Origin: Punica granatum
Lineage: Eukaryota; Streptophyta; Magnoliopsida; Myrtales; Lythraceae
Reading direction: 5' to 3'
Assembly: GCF_007655135.1 (NCBI RefSeq)
Contig: NC_045133.1
Span: 6,920,376-6,984,375, forward strand
Length of the DNA stretch: 64,000 bases
Under the pieces are notes generated by a model. That model did not search any database. It saw only the letters and a list, made by a program, of their open reading frames with translations, and was not told the DNA's origin. Shown piece after piece: positions 1-11,592 of the stretch. Position 1 is the first letter of the stretch. Each line of letters begins with the position of its first letter. The position numbers and the translations under genes were made by a program.

Positions 1-216
1 TTAAGTGGCATATAATTATCATCCGAATTATACTAGGAGACAATCATCACAAATGTGTTCAAACCATTCTTGTGCTGTTTCTAGTAATAAAACGAATTGC
101 ATCAAGTAAAAATTAAAGATATCTTACGTACGGTATCTTATGGCGTCCTGGATAACTTCACATAATCATCAAAAGCAAAATACATATATATACGAAAGAG
201 TAGTCCCTTAAGTTTA

Positions 217-653
217 CCCCGTTTGGTTTCGCAATTAGATTTTAAAATCACAATTTTAATTTAACTCTACCCACTACAAAACAAAATAACTCATACAAAA
301 TCAAAGAGTAGCCCCATTTATACCATTTTTTTCCACAACAAAACAACATAACTCATATAAAGTCAAAGGGTGGGTCCTATTTATACCACTCTTTTTCAAA
401 ATCAAAATCTGATTTTAACTCTAACTTTAACTCTACTCACTACACAACAAAAATTAACTCTTCAAAGTAAAAAATGTGAGCCCCATACATAAACCCACGT
501 ACAACTCCATTATACTCAATTCAATTTTTAATACTAAATTCTCTAGATTATTCATTATTTTTTTTACACTTTTTCTCATAATTTAACAATACCATCATTA
601 CAATCCAATTAGAATCAAAATTTAACTCAACTCAACTCTAAAACCAAACGCAC
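217..653. mobile_element. Foldback MITE, PIF/Harbinger-like (family also at 5952 and 17234)
   Basis: The ends are inverted copies: GTTTGGTTT near 221 and AAACCAAACGC near 641-651. The interior carries repeated units containing 'acaaaataactcatacaaa' and 'acaacataactcatataaag', which recur inverted in the copy at 5952-6188. The target duplication is unclear here, because the flanking TTA and TAA do not match on one strand. Family placement rests on the better-preserved copy at 17234. Confidence 0.6.
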
Positions 654-746
654 TATAAAAGTCGGAGTCTTGGGGCTGTAAGTAAAGAAGATTCAAGATA
701 CATGTTGCATAATCCCCGCAATTTATTGAGCAGCCCAGTAGTTAGT

Positions 747-2705
747 TCACCACTGCAACCTAAAACAGATAGAATTGCTCATGGTGAGAGTTGGCAACAG
801 ATCGAATAAGGTGCACCAGTTCAGAGGCCCTTTATGATTGCTCCGCGTAATCCCTTCGATCTCCACACCTTTTAGTTCGTGCAACCAGCACTTAATATGT
901 TCTGAACAGCAACACCGAATATCATCATCTCTTTTTGCAAGATTCTCGCATAGCAGCTGCAATAACACGCACCGGCAAATAATCATTAAACCAGGGGACA
1001 CAAAGCCTGAATCATGCTTTGATCCGAGTTAAGGTAAAGCAATTCATATAGAGTTTGCTTAGGCTTATATATGCACCTTCAAGAAGCTGTTTTCAGAGTA
1101 ACCAGCCTTGGCCCGTAGAGTAGTCGGACGGCAAGCCGAAAGCAGCCCGTCCAAGATGGCTGCATGCCTTGATGGAGGAACCTCGATATCTAGGTTTAAT
1201 TGGTCTATATCACATGGCAATGAAGGCAAAGGATCATCTGTATGTTGCACGTCTCCTTGCTGCTTCAAGAACATTCCAGGAAAAGCCAAAGGACAGATAA
1301 CAAATTACGTGATTGATGTGATCATCACTATATATATATATATATAATCCGAAAAACTTGCATGAAAGAATGAAAATTACGTGATATATAGAGGTTACAG
1401 CTGTCTTACCATAGAATTCACAGCCAAACTCAGAGACCTAAACGTGCAAGAGCGCGTGAAAAACTCCTTTAGCTCAATGAACCAATTAGCAACGAGCTCT
1501 GTATGTGACTGACACCTGATCTCGGCTTCGCAGACGGAGAGAAAACAGGAATTCTTCATCCTTATAAACGGCAACAGCCCCTCCCAAGATTTGTAGCGGA
1601 AAGACCACAGCTTAGGGGCATCAATTTCGATATCCTCTAAGCCCGTGCAATCCCTTATAAGAATCTCCTGGAGCAGAGGATTTGAAATCTTGATTCTATT
1701 TAACCTCTTGCTGTGTTCGATTATCAAGCTCTCCAGTAACAGGAACTTGGAGAGTAACTCCTGGAACCGCTCATGGGTCATCTGATAATCCATAAATTTC
1801 AAGTGCTTGAGTTTTGGACTGCGATCTAGTACAAGGATAGTACCCGCGACTCCTTCATCGAGACAATAGGCAGAGTATTCAAAGGTTTCGAGACCCGGAG
1901 CTTTAATTTCGACCCGATTAACTCCGCGGTGATTATGACTAAGGTCTAACGTCCTGAGCTTGATGAGGCCGGATATTATGATTTGCGTCAGTGATCTACA
2001 GCGGTGGAGTGAGAGATTCTCGAGCACCGGGCAGCCTCGGAGGAGTTTCTGCAACATCTGATCATTGATCGGGGTGCCACACAACTTAAGCGATTGCAGA
2101 GAATTCAGATACAAAGTCCTAATACTAGCCAAAGGAGCAATAAGTCGCTCCCCGATTAGGGTTAGGGTTTTGATAAACCCTGAAGAGAAAACCCTAGCCG
2201 GAACTGAATACGACCAATCATGATTCTTGATGTAAATCTTGAGGTCCAGCTCCTGAACGCCGTTTTCCAAAGCCGCGCCTATGCATTTGTCGAACAGAGC
2301 CGGTGACCTGTCAGTCTCGACAAGTGTTGCCCAGATTTTCAACCTGCGAAGCGCAATCCTTTGCTCGAGGAGCTTGGATGTAGCGCTGTCAACAAAGCAG
2401 AGGAAGCGGTCGTTGATTCCATGCAGGCTGTTAGGGTAACCGCAGTAAGGGATGAAGGAGAATTTCCAACCGACGGGGAGGAAGTCCTTGAGATCGAAGA
2501 TGAACTCCGGATGCGAATACCACGCTCTCTGCAATGATCTCGAGACAAGGGTCGTCCTTGCCGCTTCCTTGAGTGGGAGCAGTGAAAGTATATGGTGGAG
2601 TATATGCTCCGGCAAGCTCTCGAAGAGATCGTCCATCGGCCATGGCGGCTCGCTCACTTGCTGTGGCATTAGGTTTTTCTTGATCCTTTTCTCACGGCTA
2701 TCCAT
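747..2705 (-). CDS. F-box/LRR-repeat protein (3 exons)
   Basis: Exons on the minus strand are 2705-1410, 1259-1077 (the acceptor could also give 1262) and 956-747, about 562 residues. The N-terminal F-box lies at residues ~26-70 (LFESLPEHILHHILSLLPLK, then SRSLQRAWYSHPEF). It should bind SKP1 and make this the substrate-recognition subunit of an SCF ubiquitin ligase. Leucine-rich repeats follow over ~130-400 (for example 'LRTLDLSHN', 'LENLSLHRC'). The last exon has the C-terminal signature of plant F-box/LRR/FBD proteins, HIKCWLHELKGVEIEG. Reading through the first donor (ATG|GTAAGA) gives a stop after four residues, so splicing is likely. All introns are phase 0, with donor GTGCAT and acceptor TTGCAG at the last one. 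The substrate is unknown. Class confidence is high; exact splice sites are moderately sure. Confidence 0.85.
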
Positions 2706-2709
2706 GGTT

Positions 2710-3420
2710 TGTCTTGAGTGGGGAAACTCAATTGTGTCATCTAATTTGATTCATACTTTATTTGCGGCCACCGACTTAAGATCCAAAAGTTTTAGCCTAA
2801 AATTAGGTATTATGATTTTTGTTTTTTTTCTTTTTCCCCCATAATTATTTAAAGTTTGGCTTATTGCCACATTAGCAATTTACAGCATCACGTCAACGCT
2901 AACAAAATTTTTAATGATTTGACAGATGCTAGATCAAAATCAGAGTTCGTGATATTAGATATAAGAGATAACCGAACGCTCATGATTTCTTAGTCTTATT
3001 TACCAATTATTTAAAGAATATATTAGTATGAGGCCATGTGTGCTGCACATGGAGTATGTGTAGAAATTCCATGGTGTATTTAGGAATAGTTAATAGTTTA
3101 TACATATTATATATATATATACATATATATACTCGAAGTGTGCACGTGCACAACATGACCTAATCCGTATGTATTGTGCTTCAACTATAATGATGTTTTT
3201 AATACACTAATGGATGGATTAATTTGAACAAGGACGAAAAAAATTAAGGGTAGAAAAAACAAAAAGTAAGAACAAAAAATAGAAATTGAACAAGAAATAC
3301 AAATAATGTGATAGAAAGAAGAATGAGGAGGTTGAGAAGACAGAGTAAAATAATGAGACATTAACATGTAGGATAATAGAGAGACAATATCGTCCTTCAA
3401 CTAAACTCTTTTATTTTAAA
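2710..3420. other. Intergenic, AT-rich; no gene seen
   Basis: This is the upstream flank of the F-box gene. Around 2860-2960 there is sequence like the arms of Mutator-like foldbacks elsewhere in the window ('cagagttcgtgatattagatataa'-like), without a visible partner arm. The rest is simple AT-rich DNA with TATATA runs near 3105-3130. Confidence 0.5.
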
Positions 3421-3448
3421 CTAGACGATGACCAGCGCGATGTGCAGG
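3421..3448 (-). mobile_element. Helitron 3' terminus (minus strand), remnant
   Basis: Read on the minus strand, an imperfect GC-rich hairpin (CCTGCAC/GCGCTGG) is followed a few bases later by CTAG and then a T. This is the arrangement of plant Helitron 3' ends. Similar ends in the same orientation occur at 18218 and 47548. The 5' TC end was not located. Confidence 0.4.
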
Positions 3449-3534
3449 ATTAAAAAAATAATAATAATCTGGTATATATCTAAATATATATATATATATT
3501 TGAATTAGGTAAAGAAAATAATCTTAAACAAAGA

Positions 3535-3535
3535 C

Positions 3536-3571
<36 letters not shown>
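3535..3571. repeat. (AAT)n microsatellite
   Basis: An uninterrupted trinucleotide run of about twelve AAT/TAA units, seen directly. Confidence 0.95.
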
Positions 3572-3573
<2 letters not shown>

Positions 3574-4290
3574 TTGAATAAATTATCTCATTATATTTAA
3601 ATTAAAATCATGATATATATTAATTCACCTAATACAATCAACAGAAGAGTTATAATGAAAAAAAAATATACTAATAAAATAGTCATATGGCTTATCTCTA
3701 ATATTGACTCTTCGAACCTTAAATTGTTCCTCAAATAATACAACCATTCCACATGAATTTCGATTAAAAAAAAGTTAAAATTGTTCAACTATTTTTCATG
3801 TAAATATGCAATTAGTCATCAAAATAAAACTACAAATTACGTGAAATAATAGAATGTGAAGCGAAGAAGAACTTAAAGGGAGAGAGCTTGGAAGCAGAAC
3901 AGAACACGAAATTTGTAATGACATATCACTTTTAATAGGATTTTATACTATGAGTTAAGAAAGCGTAATACGAAATACTAAATATGAATTATTTCATTCT
4001 TAAATAATACTATATCATGCATATTTCAATATTTTCTTATAATTTATTATTTTCGAGATAAGATAATGCAAATTATTTTTTAAATAATCCATAACCCTTA
4101 TAAAAGTCTGAAGCTCATATTTCTGTTTCTCAATTTTTGTTATTCCCAAAATATTCCTAGCCGTTATAAATAATTATATTAGTGCCTTTTGAAAGAGAAA
4201 ATTTATGTAGCAATAGACACCAACACTCTGATCTAATCCCTATCTCCGTTTACCAATCGTTGCTTTCTGCCTTTTAAACAGCCGCGCCCT
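3572..4290. other. AT-rich intergenic; no gene seen
   Basis: I see no coding pattern or complete mobile element. It ends where base composition changes sharply to C/T-rich at about 4290. Confidence 0.5.
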
Positions 4291-6990
4291 TTCGCTATTA
4301 TAAAAACAGGCTCCCTTTGATCGTTCTGCCTTCCGCACTCGCCACTTTGTTTTCCGCCTCCCTCGCTGCTGCCCTCATCACCAGGCTCACTTTCCGATCG
4401 TAATGCTGCTGCACCCTTTCTCCATTACAATCGCTCCTGTTTTTTCCTTTCGAGTTCTTAACCGATCAACCACTTTGCTTTCTGCCCGTGCTACCGATGT
4501 CATCGCCTCCCTCATCCCTGGCCTTGCCAGCAGCCTCGCCCTCCAATCGCCATATGACCTGCGTCTTCGGTGATCATGTGAGCTCTCTGCTTTCAGCCCT
4601 CACCCTCCGCTCTCAACATGGCAAGCGTCCTTTGAGCGGTCGATCAGCTGAGGTTAGTGAAACCTAACCGGCCTTTTGCTTCCTCTGTCGAATGAATTGA
4701 ATTTCATTCAATACCTTGTTCTTTGTCGGCTGTTTTCTGAATCCAACTATTCTTGGGGATTGTTTTGTTTGATGTAATCCCATGACATGTTCATTCCGTT
4801 TTTCGATCATTTAACTTAACACCATGTTTGAATTTCTTGCTGATATAGGAGGTGTAGAGGATGTTTGAGCCTTGTGCTTGTTCATGCCAGCAATGTAGGG
4901 AGATAAATTTGTGTTTTGTCAGGCGTAAATTTCATATTCTAATTTTTGCTCAATTAATTCAAATAGCAAGTTCATATTCTAAGTTTTGCTTAATTAGATG
5001 CATGCCTTTTGGTTTCCTCATTGCACTGATGAACTGGTGCTCTAAGTTGGTAATCTAAGATTGTGTTAAATAAATTGCTATTGCAGTAATGTAACCCTTC
5101 TGATTTTCCGATTTTTCATTAGTTGATTGATTCTCGTACGGTGCCCCCACCCCATATGCTCGCATTCTCTCGTCTTACAGCTCTGATTATACCTTTCCGG
5201 AGTCAAGCTACCCCTTCAAAAGTCTAATCGTTGCATCACTCCCTCTCTTCCCGGAATCGAGTTCTCCCGCTTTTGTGTTTCCGCTTCCATTCATCCTCAC
5301 TCCATTTTCCTTTTGTTGGATTTGGATCCTCGCTTTAGTTTGACATGCGCTAAATGGCTCCTTCCACTTTACTAACTAATCGATTCCTTGTTCTCTTCTT
5401 ATTAAGCCTTTACGTGTATGGCTTAATTGGTTCTTACTACTTCTGTGTGCCTCAAAGATGGACGAACTTCTATGTGAGTTGCCACTGACATCGTCCTGGT
5501 GAGCAGGTGATTCCACACTATTTTGTTGGGTTGATATTGATAGAGTGTCTCCTGGTCTGCAGCTTGTTATACATTTTTCTGAATTATTTTGTCCTTTCAT
5601 TCCAGATTTAATGTGATTCGCTTCCCTCTCGTATGTTAGTGATTTGATAGACTCTTGCCTTTCGACTTTCATAATTTAGAGACACTTTCTCTTTTATTGT
5701 TGTTATATGTCTTATTGAGATTTTTAATAATTATGGGCGCTTGGATTTCAGGTTATTTTTTAGCTTAGTATAAAATTTACAACTAATTTTTTTTTATATT
5801 AGATTGTCCACTTAAGGTGTTGATATGTCATTAAGGAAGAAGATCTGAAAGAACTAATGTGGTTATCAAGATTTACCATCGTTATGCTTAATGTTGACAT
5901 CGGTGCTAGATTAGCCCATTCTATTCCTCTGTATAGGTTGAGAATTTTGTGTTGCGTTTGGTTCGTAAGTAACATTTTAAAATCAGATTTTAATTTTGAA
6001 AAGGAGTTAAATAAATGGTTATGTATGGGATTCACCCTTTGACTTTGTATGAGTTATTTTGTTTTATTGTGGAAAAAAATAGTATAAATGAGACCAACCA
6101 TTTGACTTTGTATGAGTTATTTTGTTTTATTATGAATAGAATTAAGTTCAAATGTGATTTTAAAATCACATTATAAAACCAAACAAAGCAGACCTTTCAA
6201 AAAAAAAAACAGATTTCAGGTTGTGTGAGGCAACTCTTCCTTGAATGGTTCGAGTATTGCTAAATAGGAACAATGATAAGTCTTACAAAGGTTGCAGTCT
6301 TACCCCTCATTTCTATTGGATGTGCTGCCATATTCAATTGTAAAGATTTCTCATACCATTTCGCAGTGGCAATCATTTTTTTTTTCAGACTTTATCCACT
6401 CAGCACCCAATCACAATGCATTTGCATTTGTTTCTCTAGATATGAAATTGTACGAACTCTCTAAGATATGATTATTGATTTGTGTATTCGGATTGATGTG
6501 TTTTCCTTTGTTACAATGTTGCGGGAGATCTTCACATGTGAGGAACCATATATACTCACATATGTACGATTTTATTGATACTCTTCTTTGGTGTCTTCAT
6601 TTTCTTCAATTCTCAGTTACACATTACATATATGCCCGAAGAATAATGTTTGTTTCTCTCAAGCAGGAGCTCATGAGGCCATCCATCCTAGACATCTTAG
6701 ATGTTGAATGGAGAAATGTGATAGAACATTTCTATCCCCCTAACCCAGCCATGTTGCCATCATGGTCACAAGACATGTAAATGATTATGATGGTGGACCA
6801 CTTTCTTTTCGGTCATTCTATTCTTCCATTATGATGATTGCTATTTTATTGTTGTCAAAGTGTCGGTATATTAATAATGTGATGTACAAGTTTTGGAGAA
6901 ATTGTGCATCTATGAGTATTTTTCTACTATTTGGAGGGTTGGATCCTTGTAATTGTCTAAAGTTTATGAGATGTTATTGATGAGCTCAAG
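4290..6990 (+). other. Transcribed-looking region, unassigned (possible lncRNA or decayed gene)
   Basis: Composition shifts to C/T-rich, GC-richer DNA at 4300-4660, like a plant 5' leader. A donor-like GAG|GTTAGTG follows near 4653 and an acceptor-like GATATAG|GAGG near 4848. Further T-rich intron-like and acceptor-like stretches occur. Near 6665, CTCAAGCAG|GAGC opens a short frame encoding ELMRPSILDILDVEWRNVIE and ending in PSWSQDM. I recognise no protein family in any frame, and no continuous coding model can be built. A MITE sits inside (5952-6188). It could be a non-coding RNA gene or an old pseudogene. Confidence 0.3.
5952..6188. mobile_element. Foldback MITE, same family as 217-653
   Basis: Ends are GCGTTTGGTTCG at the left and AAAACCAAACAAAGC at the right. 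Inside, a unit containing TTTGACTTTGTATGAGTTAT occurs twice, at about 6039 and 6102. The same unit is found inverted in the 217-653 copy. Confidence 0.65.
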
Positions 6991-7021
6991 TTCTAAACAG
7001 CAATCTTAGTTGAATATTTTA

Positions 7022-7862
7022 GCACTAAGGACAAAATTACAACTTTTACATTCGTAATCTCGTAACAGATTCTACCATGAACTTTTTGTTTTTCTTATAA
7101 AACTACGAACTTTCATTTATATATCATATCTCTAATTTCTTATTCTAATAGCCGATGCGAATAATAATTTTGTGGTCTCATTATGGACATGGCAATGACA
7201 TGTCAGCATAATTTACAAAAAGAGATTCAGGGAAAAAGTTTTTAGGACATAAAATTAAAAACAAAACACAGAAAAGCAGCCTGTTAATGGGCTATGTGCT
7301 TGCCAAGAACGGTGGCCTAGACGGTGCCCCCAAGACCCCCCAAGATGAGGCCGTGACGCTATTAGCTGTCGCCGATGATCTCATCCATGAAAATTTCACC
7401 CGAGGATTGACATCAATAAGTGGTCCCTACCCCCTAGAATGAGGTTGTTGGCAAACTCGGTGGTGCAGACAATCTCATCCTAGGGGTTGGGACAAGCTGT
7501 GAACCCCCCACCCTCGGCAAGCTTCCTCCTCGACAACTTTTTTTTTTCTTTTTTAAAATTGATTTAAAATTTTTAACATATTATTTTGGAACTTCCTTGA
7601 TTTTTTTTTCTTGTAATTCTGATGATGTGTGATTGCCACAGTAGCATTGAGAGTGAAATTTCACGAACGCCTCTGCTATTAAATAGAAAATTAACGATGT
7701 AATAGATCTGAGTTAAACTTTACATACACATCAGCTATTAAAATTTGACAATGTGATAGATCTAAAATCTAAATGAAAGTTCGTGATTTTATACGAAAAA
7801 TAATAGTTATCCTGTAAGTCTAAGACGAATGAAAAAGTTCATAATTTTCAGTGTAATTTAGC
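7022..7862. mobile_element. Mutator-like foldback element, diverged
   Basis: Long imperfect inverted arms. The left arm runs from the AAATTACA motif at about 7034 through ACGAACTTTCATTTA at about 7106. The right arm carries TAAATGAAAGTTCGTGATTT at about 7770 and TGTAATTTAGC at about 7852-7862. The core (7290-7530) is GC-richer and C-rich. No clear target duplication and no transposase frame were seen. Confidence 0.5.
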
Positions 7863-8150
7863 ATGAATTTTTTATTTAGATATACTCTAGAAGGTTTGGA
7901 TTTTGAAGCTTATACACAAATTAACGTGGTTAAATCTCAGAGAAATTAAATGTTAATAATTTATTGTTCAATATAAAACTCTGTATAAAAACTTAAAATG
8001 ACATTATTAAAAAAGTAATTTATTTAAAAATAAACGAGTAGACACTAAATTAGATTACTTTTTGATATATTAAATTATTAAATTCCTCACCACCTAATCT
8101 TTTTTTTTAATTAATATATATGTAGAAGACTTCCATTTTCTTCAAATAAA
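7863..8150. other. AT-rich intergenic
   Basis: No gene or complete element recognised. Confidence 0.5.
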
Positions 8151-8545
8151 TTAAAATATATATATTCTTTTAATTCTATAGCTGACACGTTGGAGTAGAG
8201 TGTCAAGGCCTAATATAGATATAGATAGATTATCACCATTGCATGTTGGAAGAATGGACCCTTTCCCTCGAAATCTTAATCCTCTAACTGTCCACTTGAT
8301 GGTGTTAGACCAGCCGTTACTGTGATGGCTTGTCACCAGCTTATGAGAGTATATGAACTCTGTGTCGAGGTGAAATGCATCTCCATTCTTTTCTGCTGCA
8401 AAAAATAAATCCATATAGTGCTAACATTGGGGGAAAAGACATAAAATACTTTGGCCAATCTTCGAAGCTACATTTATAAGAAGATGCGAGCATATTATTC
8501 CGGGATGGATTGTGGAGGATGCCTAGATATAAAGCATGCATCTAA
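8151..8545 (-). other. Possible gene remnant, unassigned
   Basis: Two short minus-strand frames look more protein-like than their surroundings. One holds EWRCISPRHR; the other, after a TTTTTTGCAG acceptor-like site, reads EKNGDAFHLDTEFIYSHKLV. They overlap in different frames and I recognise no family. This may be a decayed exon or chance. Confidence 0.15.
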
Positions 8546-9225
8546 AAGCTAATATCACTCTCTACTATAGTCATGTGGTTTCAGCCTTATTATTTCTTTT
8601 AAAGGACATGAACAATTTACCCTATACAAAGTTAATAATGGAGAAAATATCATGATGCTCGTTGAGAATTATAAAATCAAATAGCAAAATATATGTGTTC
8701 TCTTTTACGCTGTTAAATAAGAGGAGATATATGTCGCTATAAGTTATTTTGATACTGTCGATATGGGTAATGAATACTTTTAAAATGAGATAGTATGTGC
8801 AACGTACGTGCCTTCTCCACTAGTTAATAAAAAAATATTCCTTTCCTTTTTATTAAAATGCTCTACTATAATATCTAAATATACACATACAACAAAACGA
8901 AATTTACATAATTAGTATAATATATTATATATTTCACTATACATTCACTTTCCTTTATAATAAATAAGAAATATTATGAATATAAAGGACAATTATATGA
9001 GAATATTTTATTGATAAAAGAATATAAAAATTTTCTTAGTGTAGATGATGATGATGTGGCATATGAGAGAGATCCGTTTTATATTATTAATGATGTGGCG
9101 ACATGAGAATTCAGCTTGTAATTTTATTTTCATATATAGGTATAAATTGTATCATATTTAAACTAAGAATATGAAATACTTTTTACTTTTCAACTATATC
9201 CTATATCCTATAAATAAAGTTGTGA

Positions 9226-9536
9226 TTATAAAATGGGCAAATTACAAAAAAAAATTCAAGTTTTGTAAAAAATCTCAGTTTTGTCTTAAATTTTGTTTTC
9301 TAACAAAAAAACCATAAGTTTTCTAAAATATCTCAATTTTTACTGCTGATGGTGGGTCCCTTTAACAGTCCACGTAGGTCACACGTAGGCAAAAATTAAC
9401 GGAAGTTATAACGGAGGTTATTTTTGAGACATTTTAGAAAACTTATGATTTTTTCTGTTACAAAACAAAATTTAAGGCAAAACTGAGACATTTTACAAAA
9501 TTTAGATTTTTTTTTTGTAATTTACCCTTATAAAAT
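9226..9536. mobile_element. Mutator-like MITE with 9-bp target duplication
   Basis: The element spans 9235-9527. It begins GGGCAAATTACAAAAAA and ends with the inverse TTTTTTTTGTAATTTACCC. The arms match for about 100 bp each around a short core with TGGTGGGTCCC. It is flanked by perfect 9-bp direct repeats TTATAAAAT at 9226-9234 and 9528-9536. Long terminal inverted repeats with a 9-bp duplication are the Mutator superfamily signature. It is 293 bp and non-coding, so it would move only in trans. Confidence 0.9.
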
Positions 9537-9837
9537 TAGGTTTTCGTTTAAATAATAGTATGAGATGTTAGAAGAAAAAGTAACAAGAAACAAACCACAA
9601 ATAGAACCTAAAAACTATATGCATATCGTGAGAAATATTTCGGTCAAATCAGGAGGTGTCAAGTCACGCCTCTTAACCGTTGAATTTCACTATTGGGTCT
9701 TCTTCCTCCATTTTTTGAGAGATCCAATGGGAGGAAGACCCTAGCTGACCTCCTGTGACTTGAGGGAAAAATTTCCACACATGGCATGCATGCATCAGGA
9801 CCCGACATTTTTTTTAAGCGGGGGGTCTTAAATTCTT

Positions 9838-9976
9838 ATGCAGTAGCACAAGCCAACAATGGAATCAAAAGATTTTGGATTCAATTCTCTTCAGTAAGGT
9901 TTATGTACTCTTAAAATTTTTATATTTCTTTTACTTATATAAAAATCATGAATCTCCCTTGTAATCGAAAAAAAAT
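9838..9976 (+). mobile_element. SINE-like element, family A (diverged)
   Basis: It shares the 3' organisation of the other family A copies: a T/A-rich body, then GAATCTCCCTTGTAA and a short A-run. The internal promoter boxes are degenerate. Confidence 0.4.
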
Positions 9977-9990
9977 ACAATCAGAACGGG

Positions 9991-10367
9991 AGAGCCTTTT
10001 AACTTTCAAATGGAGATAAAGAAAGGAGACCACATAATAATGCTAAATTACCACTCGCTCAGTCAACCAACATAATTATATATGCATATAACCAGCTAGC
10101 CTACTATATATGATTGGACGAGCCTATTTAATTTGTTTACTTATTTGTATTGTATTTATTTGTTTATAATGCAGAGTGGCTTAAAGAGCTTTTTAACTTT
10201 TAAATGGAGATCAAGAAGGGAGACCGCATAATAATGCTAAATTACCACACTCTCAGTCAACCCAACAGAATTATATATGCATATAACCAGCTAGCCTACT
10301 ATCTATGATTGGACGAGGCTATGTAATTTGTTTACTTATTTGTATTGAAGATATTTGTTTATAATGT
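9991..10367. repeat. Tandem direct duplication, two ~182-bp copies
   Basis: Copy 1 is 9991-10172 and copy 2 is 10185-10367, separated by about 12 bp. Both run from AGAGC(C/T)TTTTAACTTT through GCATATAACCAGCTAGCCTA to TTTGTTTATAAT, with scattered substitutions. There is no coding capacity. Confidence 0.85.
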
Positions 10368-10478
10368 AAATGCAAATATATAAAATCACTTGCACTTATA
10401 TATTATAATTTACTCGATATTCAATATTCTAACCGATCATTAGAATTGCATATAAAATATATAAATGTCATTCCAATA

Positions 10479-11592
10479 AGGGACGATTATGCATTTCGTC
10501 CTCTTGGTTACTTTTCCATTGTAGTCATTTTCATTTTTTTATAGTATATATCATATAGTTTGGAATGTTTTTCTGTTTCAGTTTTTTTCGATTTTGTTTT
10601 AGTCCTTACATCGAATATTTTGATGGAGAATTTTAATTTTGGTCCTCAATCTTTTGTAACTACTTTTTTCATTATAATTCTTTTTTCTTTGTTCTTTGTT
10701 TTCTTCATACTAAACATTTTGTTTCTTATAACTCTACTGCTCAATTTTTCATAAAAATACCCACATGGCATTTTAGAATAAAATAATTTTTTTAAATTTC
10801 AAAGATAAAAAATTAAATAATAAATTGAAAATTGTAAACCAATTCGAGTTAACGAGAGGAAGCAAGTTTTTAGGCTATAAGCAATCTTGGCAGGGTAGTG
10901 AGAATTTGCATTGAGAGCATCAATACCCGAATTTGCAAGCAAAGAAATGAAAAAAAAAATTAGAAATTAAAATAGAGGCAATTATGGCTCGATAGCCATC
11001 AATCATGCTTGTGATGCAAGAAATGACGTCATAAAGTCCAATAATGGTTTGTGATTGCGAAGAGGGACGTTGACAGATCTGTAGGCATAGCCTTAAGGTG
11101 ACCTCTCATAGCAGTAATGCTCTGCGTTGTCCCCTTCTGTTGCCTCTCTCCTTCTCTAGTTATCATCCTCCTTTTAACAATTAGTACCACCCAAGTTGAG
11201 ATTACTTATGTCTCAAACTTCAAATAGATTCATAAGCTTCACATTATTATTTTAATTATTATTGATTTTTACTAATTTTAAAAAATTATTTCAAGAAATG
11301 TCATGTCAGTAGGAAGTTTAATGTTGAGGCAATATTAAACCCAAAAAATATTAGGACAAAAACAATAGCAAAAAAGGATTGAGGACCAAAATCAATTTTT
11401 TAATAATTATTTTGATAAAAGGATCTAAATAGAAAAGCAGTCAAAGCTATTAGACGAAATCGAACCAAGAGAAAGGAAAAGGATTAAAACAAAAAGGTAT
11501 ACAAAAGTATAGGATGTAAATGATAAAAGAAAAAGAAAATGACTAAAACAAAAAAGCAACCAAGTCTAGAGGACTATACGTATAGTTTTCCT
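10479..11592. mobile_element. Mutator-like foldback element, diverged
   Basis: The left arm, from about 10479, contains TAGTCATTTTCATTTTTTTA and GGTCCTCAATC (about 10640). The right arm contains the inverses GATTGAGGACC (about 11375) and AAAGAAAATGACTA (about 11530). The arms are about 200 bp. The core (10850-11170) has GC-richer sequence of unknown origin. No clean 9-bp duplication was found and no transposase is visible. Confidence 0.55.

Noticed and set aside
8760..8823. Possible plus-strand Helitron 3' end (CCACTAG before T)
   Set aside because: The CTAG-T is present, but the preceding GTATGTGCAACGTACGTGCC does not form a convincing hairpin at the right spacing.
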